Made by a program: the position numbers and the translations under genes
The notes under the pieces: model-generated
What the model saw: the letters and a program-made list of their open reading frames with translations, nothing else
What the model was told of the DNA's origin: nothing
Database searches by the model: none
Shown: positions 55,848 through 64,000 of the stretch, one piece after another
Layout of the letters: each line of letters opens with the position of its first letter
How positions within the stretch are numbered: position 1 is the first letter of the stretch
NCBI GenBank assembly: GCA_029906195.1
Contig: JARWSJ010000002.1
Location: 1,240,001 to 1,304,000 of the forward strand
DNA from: Chitinophagaceae bacterium 26-R-25
GTDB lineage: Bacteria; Bacteroidota; Bacteroidia; Chitinophagales; Chitinophagaceae
DNA: 64,000 bases
Direction of reading: 5' to 3'

Positions 55848-55946
55848 GAACTGAATAACTCAATAACTGAATAACTGAATAGTCGATGTGGTGAGGGACT
55901 TCGCGTTCAAAGCACTCAGTTATTCAGTTAATCAGTTATTCAGTCA
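55848..55946. repeat. Inverted repeat of (ACTGAATA)n words next to the origin
   Basis: Left arm 55849-55882 (AACTGAATAACTCAATAACTG) and right arm 55914-55946 (CACTCAGTTATTCAGTTAATC). Same family as 27300-27390. It lies between the oriC candidate and the promoter at 55953. Confidence 0.85.
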
Positions 55947-55952
55947 TTAATG

Positions 55953-55960
55953 TACCTTTG
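55953..55960 (+). promoter_or_regulatory. Candidate -7 element of the FAD oxidoreductase gene
   Basis: TACCTTTG matches TAnnTTTG and lies 33 bases before the ATG at 55994, just outside the right arm of the repeat. Confidence 0.55.
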
Positions 55961-55993
55961 CCTCACTTTTAGGATAAAAACCTAACGACGACA

Positions 55994-57583
55994 ATGCAAA
56001 AAACCATCTCCATAAAATTGCTTCCGTCCGAGGCGGCGGATGATCAGATAATCAAAGAATATATTGCCGGTGAAACAGGAAAGCCATTATCTCAGATAAA
56101 TGGATTTCACATTGTGAAGCAATCGCTGGATGCACGTAGCCGGAAAGTATGGAGCAACCTTACTGTTCATGCTTTTATCAATGAACCTTTCCAGGAACGT
56201 ATGGTAAAAAAGATTGAACTGAGAAATGTGGCTTCCGCTTCTGATAAGGTCATAGTGATAGGAGCAGGTCCATGCGGGCTATTTGCGGCATTGAAACTCA
56301 TCGAGCAGGGCATTCAACCCATCATTCTGGAAAGGGGAAAAGATGTTCGTGCACGCAGGCGTGATCTTGCGGCCATGAACAAAGAAGGCATTGTAAATCC
56401 TGAGAGCAATTACTGTTTTGGCGAAGGCGGGGCCGGAACATATAGCGATGGAAAATTATATACACGGAGCAGCAAGCGTGGGGACATAGATCGTATTCTC
56501 AATATTCTTGTACAATATGGCGCCGATGAAAAGATATTGTACCAGGCGCATCCGCATATTGGCACCAACAAATTACCACACATCATCACTGCTATCCGCG
56601 AGGCAATCAAAGATGCAGGCGGAATATTTTTGTTTGAACAAAAGGTATCGGATTTCATTGTTGGGGGCAATATAATAACAGGAGTGAAGACAGCAGTAGA
56701 AGATACCTTCGAAGGGAAAGCTGTGATACTTGCCACTGGTCACTCCGCGAGAGATATCTTTCAATTGCTTGACCGTAAAAAAATATTGATCGAGCAAAAA
56801 CCATTTGCATTGGGCGTTCGTATTGAACATCCGCAGGAACTCATTGACAGCATTCAATATCATTGCGCTTTGCGTGGCGATTTTTTGCCACCCGCTTCTT
56901 ATAGTTTGGTGCAACAAGTTGATGGACGAGGTGTGTTTTCATTTTGTATGTGCCCCGGTGGCATTATTGCACCTGCCGCAACAGACCACAACGAAATTGT
57001 AGTAAACGGATGGAGCCCTTCAAAGCGCAACAATCCATTTGCCAATTCCGGCATGGTGGTTTCTGTTGAGATAGCTGACCTTGCTGCTTCCAAAGAGTTT
57101 GCAAAACAGCATGATGTAAACAGCCCCCTAGCTGCTATGTATTTCCAGCAGATGGTGGAACAAAAAGCATACAAAGCAGGCGGTGGAGCTTTGGTTGCAC
57201 CTGCACAACGCATGGCTGATTTTTCAAAGAATAAATTATCTGCTACACTACCGGATTGCTCTTACTTGCCAGGATTAAATTCCGCGTCCCTGAAAGAAGT
57301 TTTACCTCCTTTTGTATATAAAGGTTTAAGCGAAGGTTTTATCGCCTTCGGCAAAAAGATGCCGGGTTATTTTACCAATGACGCTGTAGTGGTTGCCACT
57401 GAATCAAGAACGTCTTCTCCTGTGCGTATCCCGCGCAACAAAACAGATCTTCAACATCCACAAATAAAAAATCTCTATCCTGCGGGTGAGGGTGCGGGTT
57501 ATGCTGGTGGCATCGTAAGCGCCGCGATGGATGGGGAGAGAGTGGCGGAGGCGATTTTGCAGGAATTAGGAGTTAGAAATTAG
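55994..57583 (+). CDS. FAD-dependent oxidoreductase of the uncharacterised COG2509-like group
   Basis: 529 residues. A small N-terminal domain (about 1-85) precedes the FAD-binding fold VIVIGAGPCGLFAALKLIEQ (about 91-110) and ERGKDV. FGEGGAGTYSDGKLYTRS (about 140-157) and the C-terminal YPAGEGAGYAGGIVSAAMDG (about 495-514) are hallmarks of this group of flavin dehydrogenases, whose reaction is unknown. Cytoplasmic. A long protein typical of the group. Confidence 0.85.
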   Translation: MQKTISIKLLPSEAADDQIIKEYIAGETGKPLSQINGFHIVKQSLDARSRKVWSNLTVHAFINEPFQERMVKKIELRNVASASDKVIVIGAGPCGLFAALKLIEQGIQPIILERGKDVRARRRDLAAMNKEGIVNPESNYCFGEGGAGTYSDGKLYTRSSKRGDIDRILNILVQYGADEKILYQAHPHIGTNKLPHIITAIREAIKDAGGIFLFEQKVSDFIVGGNIITGVKTAVEDTFEGKAVILATGHSARDIFQLLDRKKILIEQKPFALGVRIEHPQELIDSIQYHCALRGDFLPPASYSLVQQVDGRGVFSFCMCPGGIIAPAATDHNEIVVNGWSPSKRNNPFANSGMVVSVEIADLAASKEFAKQHDVNSPLAAMYFQQMVEQKAYKAGGGALVAPAQRMADFSKNKLSATLPDCSYLPGLNSASLKEVLPPFVYKGLSEGFIAFGKKMPGYFTNDAVVVATESRTSSPVRIPRNKTDLQHPQIKNLYPAGEGAGYAGGIVSAAMDGERVAEAILQELGVRN

Positions 57584-57797
57584 GAATTAGAAATTAGGAG
57601 TTAGGAATCACTGCCATTTCCCTAAGAGCATTTAATAACCTCGTTTCTGTTTAACTGAGGCTTCGACAAGCTCAGCCTGACACTCCACTTTCGCTGTCAG
57701 GCTGAGCTTGTCGAAGCCTTCTGGCTATCTTTCTGTGCAACATCATTAACGAAAAGTTGCATGCTCTAATTCCTAATTCCTAACTTCTAACTCCTAA
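57570..57797. repeat. Nested inverted repeat: AATTAGG arms around a GGCTTCGACAAGC hairpin
   Basis: Outer arms GGAGTTAGAAATTAGGAATT (57568-57587) and AATTCCTAATTCCTAACTTC (57769-57788). Inner, a perfect 25-base hairpin (57658-57682 against 57695-57719) of the GGCTTCGACAAGCTCAGCC family, also found at 9116-9185. The left arm encodes the last residues of the FAD oxidoreductase. Confidence 0.85.
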
Positions 57798-57800
57798 ATA

Positions 57801-57832
57801 AAAAAGGAGCTCTCTTTCGAGAAACTCCTTCT
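57801..57832 (-). terminator. Terminator of the Gly-rich exported protein gene
   Basis: AAGGAG and CTCCTT enclose an inner TCTC / GAGA stem. On the minus strand it reads AAGGAGTTTCTCGAAAGAGA followed by GCTCC and a T-run. Confidence 0.85.
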
Positions 57833-57853
57833 ATTGTAATCAAACTTTTGACA

Positions 57854-60409
57854 TTATCTGTGAGGTCTTCCACCTCCACCACCGCTGCTGCCGCCACCGG
57901 ATGGGCGTGAGAAACCACCTCCGCTACTGCCACCACCGGAAGGACGTGAGAATCCACCACCGCCTCCACCACCAAAGCTGCGTTGCTGACTTTGCTGGAA
58001 GTTCGCGCTTCTGTCTGCACCACGTTGCCTATCGTAGCTCGAGCGATCCATTGTTCCCTGGGCAGGTCTGTAAGAAGGTAGCTGTTGCGGCATCGGTCTT
58101 TGAACATCTGCAGGTCTTTGCATTTCAGGTCTGCTTTGCGGCTGTTGATATGCAGGTCTGTTGTTAGCAGATGGCTGTTGTGGCTGCTGCTGTGGAATGC
58201 TTTGTGGCCTGTTGCTGTAATCCGGTTGCGTTGGTCTTGTCGTGTTGTTAGGTATGCTGGAAGGTCTGTTATTACTAACACCGCCAGTATTATCAACAGA
58301 AGAAGGTCGTTGACTGTTCTCCTGTCTCCACGAGTTGCCATCTCTCACTTCCCAACTGTTGTTATTTCTTCTGTATACATTTCCTTGTCTATCAGTATAA
58401 ACATTGTTTGGTCTGTTTACATTACCTGCACCATTCGGTGAAATAGATGCGGGGCGTGCATTTCCATAATTATTGTTACCGTTATTGCCTGGCTGAGGTC
58501 TTGAAATAACGTTGTTTACATCGCGTGCAGAACCTCTGCTACCAACAGTACGTGTAGTTACTCCGTTTGTATGGTAGCTGTACATGTTTCTATTGTAACG
58601 ATTGTTATTGATGGTCACATTGTTATTTACTACAACATTATTTGGTCTGCCATAATAGCTTGTTGGTCTGTAATACGGTTTGCCATAGAAACCGCCACCA
58701 CCATAATAGTATGCCGGTCTGTAATAATACGGGTGATAAACAGGAGGGCCCCACCATCCACCATAGCCGCCATAACAATAACCGAAGCTGTACCATGGAT
58801 CGTACCAACCGTAATTGAATCCGAAACTAAAGCCCCAGCCTGTCCATGGATTATAGTTAAAACCAAATCCCCATGTTACAGGACGTGGATAGTAATAAGC
58901 GCCGTACCAGCCGGGGTAATACCAGCCTGTACCATACACCACTGTCGGTCCATATGAGTAAGCACCCAAATATCCCGGAGTATAGCCGGTATAAACGGTA
59001 GTCGGCGTTACATCATATATATAAACATACTTTGTATTGTAGTTTGGATTAGATGGTGAAATATTATCAATTTCCGGAGGACGGCTTGTAGAAACTGTCC
59101 ACGGACCAGAAGGTGAACTCGATTGGAACCATACTGCATTATCGCACAGGTAATAAGTATTGCCTGAACGGAACACCGTGCTTGATGTATTTTGGGCATA
59201 CTGAAGATTCGTTCCTTCAACCGGTTTGAAAGAAGGAGAGCCGTCATATGTTACATCACTTGCTTTTGCTGAATTTCTGTCAACAGAGGCCGTTTGCGGA
59301 ATCTGGTTGTCAAGCAATGCATCCCTTGAAGCATCCGTGCCCGGCACATAAGCCAACACATTATCCTTTGGAGATCCTTGCGGAATGTTTGCAAAATCTT
59401 TTGGAAGTTGGTTTGCATCGATGAATGTCCATGGACCGCTTGTTGTCGGTGCTTTGTACCATCTTCCACTCAATACAGTGTAGTACTGATTGTTGTCAAT
59501 GTTCATAAACACATCTGCATTGGAATTATCCATATACAGAAGAGAAGTGTTTTGAAGAGGAACAAAGTTTGGCTTACCATTAGAAGCGATTAATTCAGAA
59601 GGATGATCTTTTACGATAACTTGCAGATCCTGGTCCGCTACCTTCTGATCGTTTCCATTGTCATTGCTGTTTTTTGAATTGTTGTTGTCTTTATTTTTTT
59701 CTTCGTTCTTCTTAATGTCGTCTTCCAGTTTTCTTAGATCCTTAGATGGCTTGTTTACTTTGCTCCAGCCCGTCATCACATTAGGAGAAGTGTACCAGCT
59801 GCTTTGTGTGTACAAATAATACTGACTGTTGTCCTTGTCTTTTACCATGAAATATGGCGTGTTAGCCACTTTGCTGAATTGCTTGTTGTAATCTGCCATT
59901 TTGGGAGATCCGTCAAGCACTACCAGCAAGGATGGTTTTTCCGTCACCACAATTTCAGGCGCTTTGTTATTGAAAGAAGGTAAATTTTCCGCGTTATTTT
60001 GCTCTAAAGTTGTCACCACATCATCAAGATTCATTTGAAGTTGCCATTTCGGAACTTCTCCTTCAATCATATCGATAAGGTCCTGCTTTTTTGAAGAATC
60101 GCTAATAGCGGGAAAACGAAGATTGGTAACGTCAATATTTTCCAACACCGCAGTGCGTGTACCTCTGTCGGTATTCATCTGGGCCTTGAACCACATTGCA
60201 CCAAAAGATGGTTGCTTGCCATCTGTGCTTTCGATGGAAATGGCTGCGCGAGCCTCCAGTTGATTGCCCGTAAGTTTTTCCGGCTGGGGTTGGTAAATGA
60301 TGATCTTACCCTTGTCAGTTTGTATTTCCCGAGGCCAGTCAGCATCCACGTTGTGTTGTACAACGCCGAAGAAACTAAGCATCGAGAATAGGATTGTTAA
60401 CATTTTCAA
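57854..60409 (-). CDS. Large exported protein with three GPW repeats and a Gly/Tyr/Asn-rich tail
   Basis: 851 residues. A short hydrophobic start (MKMLTILFSMLSFFGVVQHN) looks like a signal peptide. Three repeats of about 60 residues (about 157-220, 265-332, 387-442) share P-x-F...T-x-L/Y...YY-L...WY/F-x-S/A...GPW-x-V/F. Residues about 450-600 are extremely Tyr/Gly/Trp/Pro-rich (YPGWYGAYYYPRPVTWGFGF), then Asn-rich; the end is a tandem GGGFSRPSGGGSS. Proteins of this make-up are sometimes labelled carbohydrate-binding family V/XII, but I would not rely on it. Probably surface-exposed and adhesive or self-assembling; function unknown. Confidence 0.75.
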   Translation of the reverse strand: MKMLTILFSMLSFFGVVQHNVDADWPREIQTDKGKIIIYQPQPEKLTGNQLEARAAISIESTDGKQPSFGAMWFKAQMNTDRGTRTAVLENIDVTNLRFPAISDSSKKQDLIDMIEGEVPKWQLQMNLDDVVTTLEQNNAENLPSFNNKAPEIVVTEKPSLLVVLDGSPKMADYNKQFSKVANTPYFMVKDKDNSQYYLYTQSSWYTSPNVMTGWSKVNKPSKDLRKLEDDIKKNEEKNKDNNNSKNSNDNGNDQKVADQDLQVIVKDHPSELIASNGKPNFVPLQNTSLLYMDNSNADVFMNIDNNQYYTVLSGRWYKAPTTSGPWTFIDANQLPKDFANIPQGSPKDNVLAYVPGTDASRDALLDNQIPQTASVDRNSAKASDVTYDGSPSFKPVEGTNLQYAQNTSSTVFRSGNTYYLCDNAVWFQSSSPSGPWTVSTSRPPEIDNISPSNPNYNTKYVYIYDVTPTTVYTGYTPGYLGAYSYGPTVVYGTGWYYPGWYGAYYYPRPVTWGFGFNYNPWTGWGFSFGFNYGWYDPWYSFGYCYGGYGGWWGPPVYHPYYYRPAYYYGGGGFYGKPYYRPTSYYGRPNNVVVNNNVTINNNRYNRNMYSYHTNGVTTRTVGSRGSARDVNNVISRPQPGNNGNNNYGNARPASISPNGAGNVNRPNNVYTDRQGNVYRRNNNSWEVRDGNSWRQENSQRPSSVDNTGGVSNNRPSSIPNNTTRPTQPDYSNRPQSIPQQQPQQPSANNRPAYQQPQSRPEMQRPADVQRPMPQQLPSYRPAQGTMDRSSYDRQRGADRSANFQQSQQRSFGGGGGGGFSRPSGGGSSGGGFSRPSGGGSSGGGGGRPHR

Positions 60410-60589
60410 AAGTTTGATTAAAAATAAAATAGGTCAAATTATGTACCAGTGAAAGCCAACAGTATTAACATACGATTAGGATAGACAAACTGTTACATAA
60501 TCGCCATATAAATAGACTGTAAGAAAAGCAAAAAGATTAATTGACGTATTATTCTAACGTTTCTTTTGCAAATTTCGTGTAAAGAGAGC

Positions 60590-60796
60590 ACACTGATGAC
60601 ACTGATTGGACAGAATTACACAGATTTTGGTTGGGAGTGTTGACAGAACTAAAAAAATGAAGGGTTTTTCGTATTAAAAAACTCCCGGTTGAAAATTCGC
60701 CGGGAGTTTACGGAATTATTTTATCGCATATTAATCCATCATCAAATCCGTGTAAATCAGTCCAATCAGTCCAATCAGTGTCATCTGTGTGCTATC
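60590..60796. repeat. Inverted repeat of the GCACACTGATGACACTGATTG family around a terminator
   Basis: Left arm 60594-60634 and right arm 60741-60792. The loop contains a GC-rich terminator hairpin (AAACTCCCGG / CCGGGAGTTT, 60679-60709). The whole 60410-60807 gap has no gene. Located between two leftward genes. Confidence 0.8.
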
Positions 60797-60807
60797 TGCT
60801 GTTCGGA

Positions 60808-61698
60808 CTACTTAAATCGCTCACTCACCACGAGGTCCTTGCTTCCTGCAACGTATTGGTAAAATCCTTCACCGCTTTTTGCACCAAGATATCCTGCGGT
60901 AACCATATTCACCAGCAACGGACAAGGCGCATATTTCGGGTTGCCAAATCCATCATGCAAAACTCGCAGGATAGAAAGACAAACATCCAGACCAATAAAG
61001 TCTGCCAGTTGCAAAGGCCCCATTGGATGCGCCATACCAAGTTTCATTACGGTATCGATTGCTTCAACATCTGCTACGCCTTCGTACAAACTGTAAATTG
61101 CCTCGTTGATCATTGGCATTAAAATGCGGTTTGCAATAAAGCCCGGGTAATCGTTCACCACGCAAGGAATTTTTCCCAGCTTCTTACTTAACGAAACAAT
61201 TGTGTCGGTTACATCTTTATCCGTTGCATAGCCGTTGATAATTTCAACCAGTTTCATTACAGGAACGGGGTTCATAAAGTGCATACCAATTACCTTGTTG
61301 GCACGTTTTGTAGCCGCAGCAATTTTTGTGATGGAAATAGAAGACGTATTCGTAGCAAGAATACAATTTACAGGTGCCGCTTCATCCAGCTCCTGGAATA
61401 TTTTTATTTTTAGATTGATGTTTTCGGTAGCAGCTTCCACCACAAGGTCCACATCTTCCACACCGGCGTGTACTTGGTTAAATGTGGCAATGTTGGCGAG
61501 GGCCTTGCTTTTTTGCTCTTCTGTAACCGTTCCTTTGGCAATTTGTCTATCAAAGTTTTTGGCGATCGTGTGTAGTGCTTTTTCAATTTGTGGGGCAGAT
61601 ACATCAATGAGATTTACCTTAAAATCGTTTTGGGCAAAAACATGCGCAATACCATTCCCCATTGTTCCCGCGCCAATAACAGCAACCGTTTTTATCAT
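60808..61698 (-). CDS. 3-hydroxybutyryl-CoA (3-hydroxyacyl-CoA) dehydrogenase
   Basis: 296 residues from the ATG at 61698. NAD-binding IGAGTMGNGIAHVFAQNDFK (about 8-27), the catalytic His in GMHFMNPVPVMKLVEIING (about 139-157), the active-site Asn in a NRILMPMINEAIY segment, and the C-terminal helical domain with GVADVEAIDTVMKLGMAHPM. It oxidises (S)-3-hydroxybutyryl-CoA in fatty-acid or butanoate metabolism. The upstream extension in frame is repeat sequence, so the internal ATG is right. Confidence 0.95.
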   Translation of the reverse strand: MIKTVAVIGAGTMGNGIAHVFAQNDFKVNLIDVSAPQIEKALHTIAKNFDRQIAKGTVTEEQKSKALANIATFNQVHAGVEDVDLVVEAATENINLKIKIFQELDEAAPVNCILATNTSSISITKIAAATKRANKVIGMHFMNPVPVMKLVEIINGYATDKDVTDTIVSLSKKLGKIPCVVNDYPGFIANRILMPMINEAIYSLYEGVADVEAIDTVMKLGMAHPMGPLQLADFIGLDVCLSILRVLHDGFGNPKYAPCPLLVNMVTAGYLGAKSGEGFYQYVAGSKDLVVSERFK

Positions 61699-61732
61699 GT
61701 TTGAATATTTAGGAGAAACGAAGATAATTGAT

Positions 61733-62037
61733 AATTGAAAGTTGAAAGTTGAAAATTGAAAATTGAAAATGGTTGTGGTAGGGGCGAATCGCATTCGCCC
61801 TGCTGCTGAAGATAATTGTGCCCGTTTTTTTAAAAAAATAATCCTAATGATTTGCGTTCGGAAAAAACGACCGGAGGTGTTTATTTTTTCATTTTCAATT
61901 TTCAATTCAATAAATACTTTTTAAAAATTTTCTAAAAGATATTGATCATTTATAAAAATATTAAAGAGCTGTATTTCGATGAAAACAGCCTGTGCTAGCC
62001 ATTTTCAATTTTCAACTTTCAATTTTCAATTAACTTC
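61733..62037. repeat. Inverted repeat of TTGAAAATTGAAAG words with a GGGCGAAT palindrome
   Basis: Arms at 61733-61770, 61889-61908 and 62001-62031; the first pairs with either of the later two. Inside lies GGGCGAAT CGC ATTCGCCC (61782-61800), also seen at 37049-37067. The divergent 61699-62134 gap contains no gene. Confidence 0.8.
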
Positions 62038-62134
62038 TCACTTTCACCTCTTCTTCATAATATTGTGCTTTCGTTGTGTCTACAATGAATGCTGATTATT
62101 GAACTATTTTACCCATTGATTAAAAAAACTATTT

Positions 62135-63970
62135 ATGTGCGGAATTGTAGCCTATATCGGGCCTAAGGAAGCGTATCCTGTGATTTTGAAAGGTTTAAAA
62201 CGACTCGAATACCGCGGCTACGACAGTAGTGGCGTTGCTCTTCAAAACGGGGATCTCAGAGTTTACAAAAAGAAAGGAAAAGTAGCAGAACTCGAAGAAA
62301 GTCTCGTAGGAAAAGATCTTCACTCCAACATCGGTATCGGCCACACCCGCTGGGCCACACACGGTGAACCCTGCGACCGCAATGCCCACCCTCACATGTC
62401 AAATGACGGCAGATTAGCAATGATACACAATGGTATCATTGAAAACTATGCGCAAATAAAAAGCGAACTTCTTAAAAAAGGTTACACTTTCACAAGTGAT
62501 ACTGACACAGAAGTGTTGCTAAACTTCATACAGGATATCCAGCAAAATAATAATTGCGGACTGGAAGAAGCGGTACGCATCGCCCTTAAAAGAGTCGTTG
62601 GCGCTTATGTAATTGTCCTGATGGATAAAGACAATCCTGACACGCTGATTGCAGCAAGAAAAGGAAGCCCACTCGTAATAGGCGTTGGCAAAGGCGAACA
62701 TTTCCTTGCCAGTGATGCATCTCCAATCATTGAGTACACCAAGGAAGTGGTGTATGTAAATGACTACGAACTGGCGATCATCAAAGCCGACGAGTTGATC
62801 CTGAAAAATCTGGGTAACGAAAAGATAACTCCATATATCACTAAGCTCGACATGGAGCTGGCGGCTATCGAAAAAGATGGTTACGATCACTTCATGCTGA
62901 AAGAAATTTTTGAACAGCCACACACCATCTTCGATTGCTTACGCGGAAGATTGGATGTAAATGCCGGTACAATTACCATGGCAGGCGTTCAAAACCACAT
63001 CGATCAAATTAAGAACGCCAACCGTATTTTGATCATTGCCTGCGGAACCAGCTGGCACGCGGGTTTGGTGGCAGAATACGTTTTTGAAGAGCTGTGCAGA
63101 ATTCCTGTTGAAGTAGAATACGCTTCTGAGTTCAGATATAGAAATCCAATTGTAAATAAAGGAGATGTTATCATTGCCATTTCTCAAAGTGGTGAAACAG
63201 CAGATACTTTGGTGGCGCTCGAAAGTGCTAAAGAAAAAGGTGCAACCATTTTTGGCGTAGTGAACGTGGTGGGCAGTTCCATCGCACGTATCTCTCACGC
63301 GGGTGCATACACACACGCTGGCCCTGAGATTGGCGTGGCAAGTACGAAAGCCTTTACGGCGCAATTGGCGGTGCTTACAATGATCGCTTTAAAAGTGGGG
63401 CATGAAAAAGGTTCTATCGATGAAACCCGCTATCGCAAGTTGCTGAGCGAGTTGCAGGACGTTCCTGAAAAAGTAGCGACTGCTTTGAAGCTCAACGATC
63501 ACATCAAAGTATTGGCTGAAAAATATAAAGACGCGAGAGATTTCCTTTTCCTTGGTCGTGGCTACAACTTCCCGATCGCTCTTGAAGGCGCATTAAAATT
63601 GAAAGAGATAAGCTATATACACGCCGAAGGTTATCCCGCAGCAGAAATGAAACATGGTCCAATCGCGCTGGTAGATGAAAATTTACCCGTTGTGTTTGTT
63701 GCTACCAAAGATTCTTACCACGAAAAGATCGTTAGCAATATCCAGGAGATCAAAGCTCGAAAAGGCAAGGTGCTGGCGGTGATCAGCGAGAATGATGAAA
63801 TCATTGAAAAAATGGCCGACGATGTAATGATCGTTCCATATGCTGATGAGCTTGTAGCACCATTGATCAGTGTGATTCCGCTTCAGTTACTGGCATATTA
63901 CATTGGTATTGCAAAAGGCTGCGATGTGGATAAGCCGCGCAATCTTGCAAAAAGTGTAACAGTAGAATAG
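62135..63970 (+). CDS. glmS: Glutamine--fructose-6-phosphate transaminase (isomerising)
   Basis: 611 residues. The start MCGIVAYIG exposes the nucleophile Cys after removal of Met, and RLEYRGYDSSG and HTRWATHGEP complete the glutaminase. Two SIS domains follow: CGTSWHAGLVAEYVFEEL (about 305-322), SQSGETADTLVALE (about 350-363), GRGYNFPIALEGALKLKEIS (about 474-493) and the last residues PRNLAKSVTVE. It makes glucosamine-6-phosphate for peptidoglycan and lipopolysaccharide. Complete gene. The remaining 30 bases of the window hold a TTAGAACGTTAAAGG-type repeat arm. Confidence 0.98.
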   Translation: MCGIVAYIGPKEAYPVILKGLKRLEYRGYDSSGVALQNGDLRVYKKKGKVAELEESLVGKDLHSNIGIGHTRWATHGEPCDRNAHPHMSNDGRLAMIHNGIIENYAQIKSELLKKGYTFTSDTDTEVLLNFIQDIQQNNNCGLEEAVRIALKRVVGAYVIVLMDKDNPDTLIAARKGSPLVIGVGKGEHFLASDASPIIEYTKEVVYVNDYELAIIKADELILKNLGNEKITPYITKLDMELAAIEKDGYDHFMLKEIFEQPHTIFDCLRGRLDVNAGTITMAGVQNHIDQIKNANRILIIACGTSWHAGLVAEYVFEELCRIPVEVEYASEFRYRNPIVNKGDVIIAISQSGETADTLVALESAKEKGATIFGVVNVVGSSIARISHAGAYTHAGPEIGVASTKAFTAQLAVLTMIALKVGHEKGSIDETRYRKLLSELQDVPEKVATALKLNDHIKVLAEKYKDARDFLFLGRGYNFPIALEGALKLKEISYIHAEGYPAAEMKHGPIALVDENLPVVFVATKDSYHEKIVSNIQEIKARKGKVLAVISENDEIIEKMADDVMIVPYADELVAPLISVIPLQLLAYYIGIAKGCDVDKPRNLAKSVTVE

Positions 63971-64000
63971 TTAGAACGTTAAAGGCCGAACGCTGAATGC

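Noticed and set aside
57787-58341. Open frame of 184 codons on the minus strand, overlapping the end of the large exported protein gene
   Set aside because: It is a shifted frame of the Gly/Gln-rich low-complexity tail; the true frame has a signal peptide, repeats and a matching terminator.

Overview
The window looks like chromosomal DNA of a member of the Bacteroidota, most likely of the Chitinophagia/Chitinophagaceae type. The grounds are TonB-dependent receptors with carboxypeptidase-like N-termini, a receptor/DUF4249 lipoprotein pair, a type IX secretion sorting domain, a DUF3276 (PUR-alpha-like) gene, promoter motifs of the TTG/TAnnTTTG type, and almost no Shine-Dalgarno sequences. I cannot name the genus from sequence alone. 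There is no phage, plasmid, transposase or CRISPR array.

Layout. 0.1-8.6 kb: a CPBP-like membrane protein, a small lipoprotein, a YbiT-type ABC-F ATPase, a FUSC-like protein with a CYTH-like partner, a Tat-exported Gfo/Idh/MocA oxidoreductase, a lipoprotein and an EEP-fold hydrolase. 8.7 kb: tRNA-Ser(UGA), with degenerate copies of its 3' end and terminator nearby. 9.4-19.3 kb: aldo/keto reductase, secreted protein, DHFR-like protein, CBS protein, ABC exporter, PUR protein, M43 metalloprotease and 2,5-dioxovalerate-type aldehyde dehydrogenase. 19.5-27.3 kb: TonB receptor, rpe, TPR lipoprotein, a small histidine-rich membrane protein, Tat-exported aminotransferase, metallophosphoesterase and a hypothetical. 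27.6-31.4 kb: the alpha ribosomal operon infA-rpmJ-rpsM-rpsK-rpsD-rpoA-rplQ, followed by carA and aroQ. 33.6-38.7 kb: TonB receptor with DUF4249 lipoprotein, parvulin-type isomerase and a secreted protein. 38.8-43.4 kb: a uronate/alginate cluster (kduI, PL17 lyase, kdgF) diverging from a GntR/FadR regulator, with two palindromic candidate operators between them. 43.8-53.2 kb: alanine dehydrogenase, a four-gene tolC-hlyD-ABC2-ABC2 export operon without an ATPase, a 49-residue basic protein between two copies of an inverted-repeat element, an FMN reductase and a patatin. 53.5-55.7 kb: dnaA and a DnaA-box cluster that is a strong oriC candidate. 56-64 kb: FAD oxidoreductase, a large Gly/Tyr/Asn-rich exported protein, 3-hydroxyacyl-CoA dehydrogenase and glmS.

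The most unusual trait is between the genes. More than twenty intergenic gaps carry imperfect inverted repeats built from about a dozen recurring word families. Examples are (TTGAAAA)n, (AATTAGG/AATTAAG)n, (ACTGAATA)n, CAAAAGTAAAAAGT, AACGCAGATTTTCATGATT, GCACACTGATGACACTGATT and GGCTTCGACAAGCTCAGCC. Several loci nest two or three families like an onion, with the order mirrored on the right arm. The two arms of a locus often match each other better than they match the same family elsewhere. They lie in convergent, co-directional and divergent gaps alike, so they are not simply terminators. I found no description of them that I can cite, and I treat them as the best candidate here for an undescribed system.
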